64,000 nt of DNA from Megaleporinus macrocephalus (Eukaryota > Chordata > Actinopteri > Characiformes > Anostomidae): NCBI GenBank assembly GCA_021613375.1, contig CM038711.1, positions 21,041,694-21,105,693 of the forward strand. Direction: 5' to 3'. Below, in pieces: positions 9,701 to 21,600 of this stretch (positions are counted from its first letter, which is position 1; every line of letters begins with the position of its first letter). The notes below the pieces were generated by a model, which saw only the letters and a program-made list of their open reading frames with translations, was not told the origin of the DNA and did not search any database. A program made the position numbers and the translations under genes.

Positions 9701-12405
9701 GTCTGAAGTACAGATGGGGCCACCTGACCCCATCTTGGGGGTCACAGAAGCTTTCAAGCGTGACACCAACCCTAAGAAGATGAATCTTGGAGTTGGGGCT
9801 TATCGTGATGACCAGGGCAAGCCCTACGTCCTTAACTGTGTCCGCAAGGTGCAGCTTCATTCATCATTTATAATACGACTTAAATGCCCTTTTATCTTAA
9901 TGGTTAAATATCAATACATGGGTAGTCAGCTACTACTGAATGCTTTGTTAGTCACTTAATATTGAGCATAGCAAAATAATAATTATATCAATCGTTTGTT
10001 TCTAAAATATCCTTTGTCGCTGTTATCCTAGTTCAAAAAAAGTAGAAAGTGTAGACTAATTGTGAATTGTTGGTGTTCTCAGGCTGAGGCTCAGATTGCT
10101 GCCAAGAGCCTGGACAAAGAGTACCTTGCCATTGGTGGCCTGGGAGATTTCACAAAGGCTTGTGCACAGCTGGCCCTTGGACCTGACAATGAAGTCCTTA
10201 AGAATGGCAGGGTAATATGATGATGATCTTAATAGCTATATACTGTTTTATATTTAACTTTTGAAACAGAGATAGAATTAAAGTGTTATTTTGGTGTTTT
10301 ATTTTCCCCCTGTTTATGCACAGAGCATCACCGTCCAGACCATCTCAGGAACCGGATCTCTGCGTGTGGGAGCTAACTTCCTGGTTGGTAATTTTACATT
10401 CTGTGATTTACTTGTGGTTTGAAGGAATAATTCTATGTGTTCTCCTTTTCTAACTACGTCTCTCCATCCCCATTTTGCTGCAGGCACGATTCCACAATGC
10501 ATCACGGGACGTGTACCTGCCTAAGCCTTCCTGGGGCAACCACACACCCATCTTCAGGGATGCAGGCATGCAGCTGAAGGCTTACACCTACTACGACCCA
10601 AAGACCTGTGGCTTTGACTTTGATGGAGCTCTCAATGACATTTCAGTAAGATGAGATTTTTGTTTTTGATTAGAGCTGAAATTTACGCATTAAATATTGC
10701 AAAACACAAAATCCAAAACAGATTCTTTTAAAAATCCAGCTAAATTTTCCCAGAATGTTCGGACCATACATAAATGGTCTTTTTCCCTCTTAGGGTCTGC
10801 ATTTTATCTAAAATAATTTTTTAAAAATATGCCCAGGGAGCAGCACAGGAGAGTCCAATAAGGAAATTGGATACCACCAGATTCTTATGTCTTAGTTTTT
10901 TCTCACAAATTATGTAAAGTCAGTGTAGGCAATGAAAAGTCTCTAACCTTAATTCCAAAAGGAATTCCCAGTATGTCAGATTCATGCAACAAACTCCTTA
11001 TTTGAATCTGTCAATGTAAAGTAGATTTTTGCGTTAATGCATAGCAGCTGATATGATGCTACAACAATATCAAATTAATGTGAAATAAAATAGTTTGTTT
11101 CTCGGCTAGCTTGAAAATATATTTTGCTTAGGTGCTACTCAACAAAACTCCTTGAATGACTTTGAAAGACAGAATGTGACCTTTACAGACATTTTAAAAC
11201 TAGTGATTTTATATTTTGCTCATTTATTTTATGTGTACACCAAGTGGCTGCTTGCTAACTGACGACCAGTTTTCATTTAGTTTAACAAATGTTTTGTTGT
11301 TCCTTTTTTAAGCAGTGATTTGTTTATTTTAATAAACTAACCTATTATATTATTACTCCCTGTTTATTGAGCAACTTCTTAGCTTTTATTCAGTATGTGT
11401 AATGGTTAAACACAGTATATATTTCATAAAGACTGTTTAGGTAAATTAAAATTTAATTGAATGCATCTTAATCAAATCTGTCAGTGTAAATACAGTTTTT
11501 TTTTATTATATGGTCCCTTTTAAAAAAAATTACCAAATATTGGGTTTTGAAAAGTGTATCACTGTTAAAATAGTTGAGGTGAAATGTTTTCTTAAGGGTT
11601 TTGTATCTTTGGATCTTCCCTTCAGAAAATTCCAGAGAAGAGTGTGATTTTACTGCATGCATGTGCACACAACCCCACAGGAGTGGACCCAAGACCCGAA
11701 CAGTGGAAAGAGATGTCTAGTGTGATCCAGGTACTGTTTACTGCAGTTATGAAACTATGTGGTATAAATACATTTATTAAATGTACAACTGGCCCAGGAG
11801 ATTGAGAAATAAGTATAGTAGCTGTTTCAAGTGTGCTTTAATCTCTCTCTCTTCCCTACAGAAAAGAAATCTGCTGGTGTTTTTTGACATGGCCTACCAG
11901 GGCTTTGCCAGTGGGGATATTGACCGGGATGCTTGGGCTGTGCGCCATTTCATTGAGCAAGGCCATAACATTGTTCTCTCCCAGTCCTTTGCTAAGAATA
12001 TGGGTTTATATGGTGAGTGTTGCACATTGTAGCAGAACTCCGTAGTGTAATAAAATAGAGCTAATTGAGCTGCTGATTTGCTCTGTCCTGTGTCTGACTG
12101 GTGTTTGTCTGGTGGGCAGGTGAGCGTGTTGGAGGCTTTACGGTGGTGTGCAAGGATGCTGAAGAGGCCAAGCGTGTGGAATCACAGCTGAAGATTCTCA
12201 TCCGGCCAATCTATTCCAATCCCCCCATGAATGGAGCCCGCATTGCCTCAACCATCCTAACTGCACCTGAACTCTACAAGGAGTGGTTAGTCTAAAAAAG
12301 ACATTTATCTGAAAAAAGACAGTTAGCAGTGCAGTGTTAACTAGTTGCAGTCCTGGTAACTTTCTTTTGTAGTTGGTTAAATCTTTTAGAAGTAGACCAT
12401 TCATT

Positions 12406-12442
<37 letters not shown>

Positions 12443-14851
12443 ATATATGTATACCCACATTTGTTTTGGGTTTTTTTTGTGTCAAGGCTGGTGGAGGTGA
12501 AAAGCATGGCTGATCGCATCATTAAGATGAGGGAGATGCTTGTCTCAAACCTTAAAAAAGAGGGATCCACTCACAACTGGCAGCATGTCACCGACCAGAT
12601 CGGCATGTTCTGCTTCACTGGCCTCAAGCCTGAGCAGGTTAGTCAGCTAACAACCCCATTGTCTGGACGAACACGCACTGATCCATACACATATTTTGTC
12701 CAAAGTACATGACTTATCAGTGTTGCTAAGCTACCTTTCCTGATGTTGGAGAGTGTAGGTATGTATGTAATTAATGTCAATAGACATTTGTATTCACTTG
12801 TATTCACTTGCATTTCTTGTATTGAGTTTGTATCATAACATTTGAAACTAAAATTTAAGGTAAACTGTAAAATTTGGTTTTGTGTTTTATATTGCTCTCT
12901 TACAAACATTCAGTGTCTGTTCAGAATTTAATTTTAGATTGCATCATACACTGTAAAAAAAATGTTGGCTCAACTTAAATCAGTTCAGTCATCTTTTTTG
13001 CTTTGACTGTAAAGACATAACCTGTAAAGTTTACTGAACACAACAACCTGGAAATTTACTTAACTAATTATTTTAAGTAAAGTGGACTTACAGAAATTAA
13101 TTAATTAATGTTAACTTACTTTTTTTCCCACAACAATGCAGGAAGTAATCTTAAAATGATATGGCAAGTTTTTTCATGATACTTAACTAAGTTGCATTGG
13201 TCTAATTTAAAGTAACAGTTTATATAATATTAACAGTTCAAATCAGCCTGCTGAAAAATTACTGAAACGAGAAATACATTAATTTAGCAAGATCCAAAAA
13301 CTTTCTATTAACAATTCACAATGTTTTCATTAGTTTGCTGAAGCAGAAACATCATCACCTGGGGGCAAGGGCCTGACACTGTTAACACTTCAATGAGCCA
13401 GTGATTCTGTAAAGAAAGCATAGAAAAAAATACTGAAACAAAACTTCAAACACTTTTTTAATGCATCCAATTAATAGTTAAAATGCAAAGTGCCTGTAAT
13501 TATTAAAATGTCTAATATCACTGCTGACAGCCCAGAATTTGTAATTATTGTCGACTGTTATTCAAGTATGGCTAGTATACAATATTTTTTTTTATATAAT
13601 TAGACTCTTTTGAATTATCTACACCTTAAACTGGACACCAAAATGTATTCTGGCTTATTAATAATATATTAAAACTCAAACACCTCATTGTATCAATTCT
13701 TATTGATTGCAATTATATGTCTCATATGCTGCGTCAGTTAAAATCAAATCAGAGGCTCGTTTTACATCAGATGGCAAAGCAGAACATTAGCTCATGTATA
13801 GAGGAAAACAATACACAACCTCACGGAGCTTCCTCGCAAACCGTTTGTCCACAGTGAGATGGACACTTATTCACTAGCTAGCCAGATAGCTAATAAGCTA
13901 ACAGTAAAAAAACAGGACAGGAACTGCGAAAAACTAGCTATCAAACCTACCCACATGTAAACGCCGGGCCAGCCAGCTGGGTTATGTAACCACTTAAAAA
14001 TGTATTACTTGTTCAGGAATAAACTGATATCACAGTTACCTTCTAGCTAGCTAACTAGAGCAGCTTTCACGTGTTATGTTATGTTATGTAATGTAATGTT
14101 ACTAGCTAGCTAGTTTTGGTAGCTACAAGCCAAATCGATGTTTATTGTGCCATTCACCATTTTTACCCTATACGTGGATACATATGCTAGCCAACTACAA
14201 CGTGCAGTTAAGATGACACAATGTCATCGAAGATGAAGAAGTGCTGACGTCAGACACGCCTGGTGCTTGCATAGTATATGAAAAGTTGTCTGGAAAGCCT
14301 TTTTTTTTCGTTATTCAGACAAAAGATTTTAAGTTTTAATGTTCATATTCGAGTTGAAGTTCTTAGAACACATTTTATTTCGTTGTAATGGACATCCAGT
14401 TTAATTAACATGATAATAACAGTTAATCTAACACAATCACTTCTTAGAGTGTAGTGATTCGAAATAATTTATAGCAGTTCAGATTTCTGAGTTTAAATTA
14501 TCAGTGTTAATATTTGGTAGGCTATGCTACTGAACATGATGGAGACATGCAAAACACCCAATAACAGTTGTTTTTGTGTAAATGTATATTGTTTTAGTGT
14601 CAATGTATAGCATGGTGCTACATTACTCTAAATGCTTATCAGGAATGCTTACCTGTAGTGTTTTTTCACTCCCTTCTTTTACCATCACTCACAAACAACA
14701 TTCTCTTCTGTTCACCACTCATCGGCAGGTTGAGCGCCTGATTAAAGAATTCTCCGTCTACATGACAAAGGATGGACGTATCTCCATGGCAGGAGTGACC
14801 TCTGGAAACGTGGCCTACCTGGCACATGCCATTCATGCTGTTACCAAGTGA
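6709..14851 (+). CDS. got2: Mitochondrial aspartate aminotransferase (10 exons)
   Basis: Coding exons: 6709-6791, 9692-9848, 10083-10211, 10324-10383, 10484-10645, 11626-11730, 11862-12012, 12120-12285, 12487-12637 and 14729-14851. All junctions are GT-AG and phases join to 428 residues (human about 430). The enzyme interconverts aspartate and 2-oxoglutarate with oxaloacetate and glutamate using PLP, and works in the matrix in the malate-aspartate shuttle. Residues 1-27 are a basic, hydrophobic mitochondrial presequence; the mature protein should begin SSWW at 28. Visible family signatures are [22 protein letters not shown] and [10 protein letters not shown], with PLP lysine K277. Exon 8 ends at the GTTAGT donor inside the Trp codon of the EW-L junction. 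Teleosts often have two copies (a and b); I cannot tell which this is. Confidence 0.97.
7267..7400. mobile_element. Foldback MITE in got2 intron 1
   Basis: Two arms of about 57 bases (7267-7325 and 7341-7400) are inverted copies containing TTCTTATTAGAA and GTTCCACCTTAAATG, separated by only about 15 bases. The arms are nearly perfect. This is a typical short inverted-repeat element. A partial repeat of GGTGGAACGG follows at about 7440. Confidence 0.8.
7840..8262 (+). mobile_element. LINE 3'-end fragment in got2 intron 1
   Basis: A short frame reads [13 protein letters not shown], like the FFPRAVRLLN C-terminus of fish non-LTR retrotransposon ORF2. It is followed by a stop, an AT-rich 3' UTR and a tail TGACAAATAAACTTGAAACT. 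The copy is strongly 5'-truncated. The clade (Rex1/CR1-like or other) is uncertain. Confidence 0.6.
12406..12450. repeat. (TG)n/(TATG)n microsatellite in got2 intron 8
   Basis: About 13 TG units pass into TATG and TATA units, ending about 35 bases before got2 exon 9. Its spurious open frames on both strands are not genes. Confidence 0.92.
12947..14453. mobile_element. Possible DNA transposon filling got2 intron 9
   Basis: The left boundary TACACTGTAAAAAAAATG and the reverse complement of the right boundary, TACACTCTAAGAAGTGAT, share a short imperfect terminal inverted repeat. The left end continues GTTGGCTCAACTTAAA, a motif also seen in reversed form at 21850-22046. Between them lie AT-rich sequence, repeated CTAGCTAG motifs, an ATGTT run (about 14073-14099) and a CRE-like TGACGTCA (14245-14252). 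No transposase frame and no clear target-site duplication are visible, so extent and class are uncertain. Confidence 0.4.
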
Positions 14852-16180
14852 AGCCGGTGCCCAGTAGTGTTTGCTGACTGTAGTGGACAGACAAAAATTG
14901 GAGTTGCACAGTAAAATCTATTTCATACAAATAACTTAGTTTCTCTTCTCAAGAGGAGTGTAAAGTAGGACTATACTGTATACTGAGAGCTCATCTTGAT
15001 TTGGCAACATTTGTTTACACGCGATGAGCCCCTTAACAAACATAGGCGGACCTAAGACAAGTTTAGCGGTAGCACTTATCATGCATTTCCCTTTGATAAA
15101 AATAGTATCATGGGTAAAACTAAATTGATATTGTACATATGAGAAACTTCCCAAAGAGCACAGCATGGTGGCGGCCTTTTATTTTACCTCCACTGCTGGT
15201 AAAGTAACTATATCACTTGTAAAAAAATAAAATAAAAAACAACAAATTAACAAATAAAAATTAATAATAATAATTAATAACTATTTTGAATCAGATCCTT
15301 TTTGTGAGTAAAGCAGTGTTTATAGGCAACTAATGCAATTCCAATAGAGCACTTTTTAGTGGAGGTTGTAAGAGTTTAGGAGAGAAGGTGACAGACTGGG
15401 CATGGTGTTCTGGGTTTGCTTTCTTGTGCGTAATTTATTGTAACGTCGCCTCATTCTGTCACCTCATCTTAGCCTAGACTCCTCCATTACAAACCATGAA
15501 CTAATGATAATCTTTTAATCAGAGTATACTGCACTGTACTCATCTTTGCACAAAGAAACATCCCTCTTCTTACTGGCAGGGTGTGAATTAATGTTCGGTC
15601 TTTATTGTAATTGTAAATATCATAAGCCTAATATTATTGGAAGAAAATTTACTCAAAGCTCGTCTGATCCCGATCTATTTATTCAATGATTAAAAGATTT
15701 AAAAAGCAGCCTACAGGATATATGGATAACTGGTTTGTTTGAATTCAAAAGAAGCTTTACATTTGTCGTGCTGTCTGTGAAGCTGAACGTTGCAGCTCCA
15801 GTCTGTTTACCTATAGCTGAAGTCTGCCATCCAGTGGCTGTGGGTTATTATAGGCTGTGCACAGATTAGACACATGTCCACACTATAACATTTTCAGTAG
15901 AGAAACGGTTTTGACTGTTTCGTCAATGTAAGAACTGTCACTGACTTGCCCATGCCAGACACCTAAACAGTTTGTCTCTTTTCATGAGGTTAAATGCATG
16001 ATTTGTGACTTTGATCGTAAGTAGTTACTTGGTTTCTATGGTGGTTTTGTTCATGGTTCTTGTCATTCCAAAAGCAAACTCCGTTATCAGACTCTCAGAA
16101 TTTTCTCAATACAACAATGAAATGTTTTGTGTAACTCATGTACTGTATGCAGTAAGCAAATAAAGGTGAGCTTAAAAAAA
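14852..16180 (+). other. got2 3' untranslated region (inferred)
   Basis: Non-coding sequence runs from the got2 stop to a polyadenylation signal at 16159. An A-rich run at about 15220-15270 could allow an earlier end. The 3' end is inferred, not shown. Confidence 0.55.
16159..16164 (+). terminator. AATAAA polyadenylation signal, probable got2 end
   Basis: A canonical AATAAA lies 1.3 kb past the got2 stop and 590 bases before the start of the next gene, with a G/T-containing stretch after it. Confidence 0.5.
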
Positions 16181-16666
16181 TACTTTAGGACTGGATTTTT
16201 CTGGTAAAAGTAACAGATGTGGTGGTGTATGGTCACATTAGAATTAAGTGGGTTTACAGTTGTTGCTGATCTGATGCTCGATGGCTGTAGTTACCACTAC
16301 CCTGAAGATCTACCTGCCTGAGCACTCAAGCATCAACTACAATCTGTCACACCTCGGCTGGATGGATCACATCCACCTTCTAGTAAAATAACTGACCGTC
16401 TATGTGAACGATGTGAAGTTATGCAGGTTGTAAAATGAAGCAGTTTCTCCAAATGGACAACAGATTCTATACCGAGGCTTAAATGTATTTTAATGTTGCT
16501 TTAATTAAGGTTTGCATGAAATAATAGTGCCAGTAACATAATTTGTATGTTAGATCCGAGCTCATGCATTACTGTCTGTCTCTGTAACACCTTTGAAGGG
16601 AGGCAAGGCCTTCGCGGGGGTTCCTCTTGGGGGTGTCGTTAGCAGTTTAGCTAGGCTAAGTCCTCT

Positions 16667-16676
16667 GTCATGTGAC
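16667..16676. promoter_or_regulatory. E-box (GTCATGTGAC) upstream of the reductase gene
   Basis: A palindromic GTCATGTGAC sits 78 bases upstream of the ATG at 16754. It matches USF/TFE-type E-boxes. The surrounding sequence is locally GC-richer, consistent with a core promoter. Confidence 0.35.
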
Positions 16677-16753
16677 AGTCCAGGTTTGGACAGATATACA
16701 GGAGGTGGTGTTAACTGTACGGGCAGACATCTCGTAGTGCGTTCAATAGCAGT

Positions 16754-18578
16754 ATGAGAGCCGCATTTAAAAACTGTAGAAGTGTCCTGGTGACCGGAGC
16801 TAACCGAGGTCTCGGGTTACAGATAGTCGAGAGCTTAGTGTCTGACAGCTTTTCTCCAGGAAAGATAATCGCTACGGCGAGGAATCCGGACGGAGCCAAG
16901 GTAACGCTTATCCTCTGAGAGACAGCCGTCCTATATATGTTGCAATGGCGGCTGGTCTTTCAAAAAGGGGAAGCTGATTGTCAGCTTACATCATAAAATT
17001 TGTCAGTTTATTTATACATAAATTCTATCCTCCGTTCCTTTTCAAGTGCACTTCCAGTCAGCCAGCTAATTTTGTCATACCAGGAGAGCTGAAATACCTG
17101 TTACCTTTCCCTGCTTTAGTCTTGGGTGTTGATCTGCCCTGCTGTTGAATTCTAAATGGTCAAAATCAGGTCGACAATATTAGCATTGTCTGCCAATGTG
17201 TGCACCTTGCTACGACATTAAACTCGAACTTTTATTTACACAATAACCAATAGAAATGGTCAAGTAATTTCACCAAGGAAGTACCAAGAAATGGTATTTG
17301 TCTTTCGAGTAAACTCGCAAAATCCGCGATGAGACTGAAGCTCCTAGTGATCAAGTGACGGTGTAGATCTCAAAATAGCTGTCAATCAAAAGCCTTTGGA
17401 CGGATCCTCCAATCATCTTGCAAAAGCTCCGCGTCCAAACCCGCCCACAGATCAATTCAGAGACGCTCAGTTTCTGGGGGCGGGACAAAATCATGGCATT
17501 TATCCAATGAGCGTCGAGTTTCGTTCTACGTAGTCCCGTTGAGGCGAATAGACGCTCAGCTGCTGCAGTCAAATGCATTGACGCAGCAGGAATGTATGAG
17601 AAGTTAACACAATCGAGTCAGTCGATTTGTGATAAGTAGCTGATTCTGAACGAACTCGTCTTCGAGATGTACGTGTTCTAACGCATTTGTAGTCAATTAA
17701 ATGTTAACACAACTGTACACATTTGATTTTTTAATTTTTGACATTTTAGGGGAAGCTGAGCTTCTCTTGCAGCCTTAGAGAAATCGCCACTCATATGTTG
17801 TGTACAACAGGTCTAATCTGCAGTCTCGGTTATATGCCAGCCGTTTATTGAGAGCAAGGCCTGTTTCAGTCTCTCTGATAGCCGTTGGATGCTGCGCGTG
17901 CGTCGGTGTTGTGCCGAATTCTGCACCCCGCCAGGAAAAGCACCGCCTCTCGGGAGCGCCGCACACATCGTCTTCTTGGCTTTAACTTTACTTAGAAAAT
18001 GGAAATACCCATGATACTGTTCTAAGCTACGCTGACTCGTAAGAAATAATGAAAAAATAATCATGTCACCTGCACCCCCTCCTGAGAGAGGGTGCTGAAT
18101 TCGGCACAATAGTTGTGCCGAATTTGTCACCCCCACCAGGAAAAGCACCCCTCTCGGGATCGCGAGATTGATTAGTGAAATGAGGCTTATTCAATTTTAT
18201 TTGGTGAAAACAAACTACCTAATGTCAGCGGATTATATTAGTCTTCGATTAAAGCGATTAAAGCGCACACAACGTCTGCGGCTGACTGCAACAGAGCACC
18301 ATCTCTCCGTCGTTCCTCTCCCCTATTCCTCTTCTCCACCTCTCTCTGCTAGCCTGGTTGATTTACTGTCTCTCCTGCAGCTGGAGTAGCTTAACTTGTT
18401 ATCTGGTTATGGTGGGTCCACGACTGAGCTTCCGTTTGCGTACATTTAAGCACATGTAAAGCTGTAAAACACATGTAAAACACAGACCTGTCTGCATGCA
18501 TAAGATAAATTACTTCAAATAATCATAAAGCATTTACAGCACCTACAAAACAGTATTTTTGCCTGTCCCAGACCAATT

Positions 18579-18658
<80 letters not shown>

Positions 18659-21600
18659 AAAATCTTTACAATAATAATAAGTGCATATGTTTTAATATCT
18701 TCGTGTACTTTAAGTTCATTTGTCATGAGTATTTTATTATAGGTTATATAATGTATTTTTGTGGGAACTCTAAACATTTACTTGAACACATTACAGCAAC
18801 ATCTATCCGCAGAGCCGCGATACAATTTTCACTTTAAGACTAGCACTTTCAAATCCTGCACTTCTGTTTAGGAACCGCATTCGCACTTTCGGCTCTCTTG
18901 TTTATATATTTTACCAGCTGTTGAATATATTGTAAAATTAAATTAAATACAAAAGCTGTTTCTTTTTCTTTTCCAAAAACACTGCTCCCAAAGCTGATTT
19001 ATATTCTGATCTACAGCCTTCTGTAGTTTCCTAAATCAGCATATAATGGAATATGGATAAACTATACTGCCCCCTGGAGGAAAAAACTGTACATATGATT
19101 TACTACCAGAAACTGTTTCTCGTTTAAAAAAATTTTTTTTTATTAAATTTTTAAATTCTGAAATTTACAGCAAATGTACTGTTGTTCACATCCTTGCTAT
19201 CCAAAGAACACTGTGGGAAAAAATCTTGATAAATGCATTAATAAAAAATGCTACAAACGAGCTTAAATGAAACATTTTACCTTAATTTACATTAAATTTA
19301 AACAGAATGTTTTTTGACAAGTTGCGGTTTTGGTGATACTTGTTTTTATTGCGACAGTGACGATTTATACAGCTTAACAAAGCTTATTACGTGCAGGTGG
19401 TGCGTTGTTCAATTTATAGCCGTTATTGCATAATTTGAAAGGTTGATTTCTGGGGAATAAAAACATAAAATGTCAGAATGTATTTTTTAATCAACTATGT
19501 TCATTAGAGTCTGTTTGAACATTTTACCTGATAAGGCCTTTTTGAGAAGATGCTTTAAACAGATATACCAGAGACACTGACTGAAATGTATAAAATGCTG
19601 TGAACTCAGTATTCTGAGGCAATAAGAGACCCAGTTTTGTCAGAAAATGACAGCAGTGTACACAGAGAACATCAGCACTGGCACACTTATGAGACAGTAT
19701 AGGCAGCGAGGCATCAAGACAGCTGCCTTCAGTATTGGACACAGCCATTAGCTGCATTTATTGTACTGTCAGTCATCTCAATCCTCAGCACGCAGGAATA
19801 TGACAGGATCTTATAATTCTACAGTCGAGCAGTTTGGAGAATACAACACATTGCCTGTGTCTTAAAATAAACTGTTATCATTAAACACCAACAAGGATAT
19901 AATGCATGACAGGATTTAAAGATATCCTTCACGTTCACCTCTTTAAATATCTGGAAAGGGAATTTGATCATCCCATTCCTAAAAATCGCTAAAAGAAGAA
20001 AACTCGTTTTTCCCCTTTTATTTTCAGTGATACTAATTGTTTAGATGATACTGATAGAAACTTAATTTCAATAAATCCTTAAAAACATCAAGGCACTTAC
20101 ATAGGATAAAAAAATTAATCTTAATCAGCAAGAAAACCATTAAAAAATATTAGACATTGTTCCTAAGATGGGTTAACACATTCTTGGAATGGTGACATGC
20201 ATGTTTTCTTATGTTCAGTCTTCAAAAGTCTTAAAAAATTATTTACTATTTAAAAATTAAAACTATTATGAAAATTGTGGAATCAAGCTAATAGTGTCAT
20301 ACTGTTAAAAATAAAGGTTCCTAAGTGGTTCTTGGCTTATGTCACAGGACCCCAATACTGGTCCCAGAGTAACCCTACTTATTTTTGTTTTCGTTACTCT
20401 TATGTACACTTAAGAATCTTTACTAAGAAGTGTTTATTATTTAATTATTGAAGTTTAATAAGATTTGTGGAAGCAGGAAAAATAATGAAATATACCGGGC
20501 AAAAGGGGTTTCCAGGTCAGGGCTGGGAACCACTACATTGTTTGGTGGTTCTTTAAAAGTTTTTTTTTATATTGGCATGTTATTTACATTATAAAATAGT
20601 GCATCCTAACCTATTTACTCATTGCCTAAGTAGAACCAGCACTGCTGAACTCAGTGACAGTCTTGTTCAGCAATGAGATACAGACCAATTTAAGACTAGG
20701 GCCATCTCTGAGAGAATTTAAGAGTAGGCAAGATTCTACTTTTTTATTTTTTGCCTCCCAAAATATTTCACCTATTGTTGGATCTTTATTTGTTTAATTC
20801 AAATCTGGAGTTTCATGTACCTATTGTCCCAACTACTGCCACTTCCTTTGTTTGCCTTCCAGTGTCCGGCATACTAGTGTTAAGCTCCACATGAGGAGTA
20901 TCCATTGTGCTTTGTGTCACGTCTGTTATCTGCAATTTAGACGACTGCAGTTTCGATTATATCTTGCAATCAGCTGACGTTACGGCCTTGTCATTAAAAG
21001 GCTCAGTTCATGCTTTACAGCTTTGTTTTCACTTATTTTAACAGGAATTACAGAACTTGGCAGTGAAACATCCAAACATACACATTATAAAACTTGGTGA
21101 GTTCTTAATAAGCTGTGAATATTCAGCCTGTTTTTTGAATATTGAAGCTCTGGATGTTGCTTTTATTTGACTGAATTAACAAACTCCACTTTTCTCTATC
21201 TGTCTAGATGTTGTCAGTCAGGAGAGCATAGAGAAGGCTGCTTTGGAAGTGGATCAGATCGTGCAGGAGGATGGCCTCAACTGCCTCATCAACAATGCTG
21301 GAATCAATGTTGCTGCCAATTTTGAAACTGTAACTGCTGAAAAGATGCTGGAGAACTTCCATACTAATTCTGTAGCCCCCCTCATGATCACCAAGGTACA
21401 AAATCTGCTCAAAAACATGCGCTCTCACTGTAGCCATACACAAATGATACACATTTTCTTTCTTCATCCCCTGTATTGCTCACCGGCACACACTTTCGCC
21501 TAGCTTTGTGGTTAACATTTGCTCACCACTCCCTTAACACAGGAAATCAAATCCATCAAATTACCTACCCATTATCTTCCACTTCATCACACTAGTTGGA

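Noticed and set aside
10212..10323. Possible C/D snoRNA in got2 intron 3 (TGATGA motif)
   Set aside because: There is no D box CTGA at a suitable distance and no terminal stem.
12198..12570. Open frames of His-Thr or Val-Cys runs beside got2 exons
   Set aside because: They are produced by the TG microsatellite and by the opposite strand of got2 exons 8 and 9.
18523..18777. Open frame of alternating Tyr-Ile
   Set aside because: It is produced by the (AT)n microsatellite.
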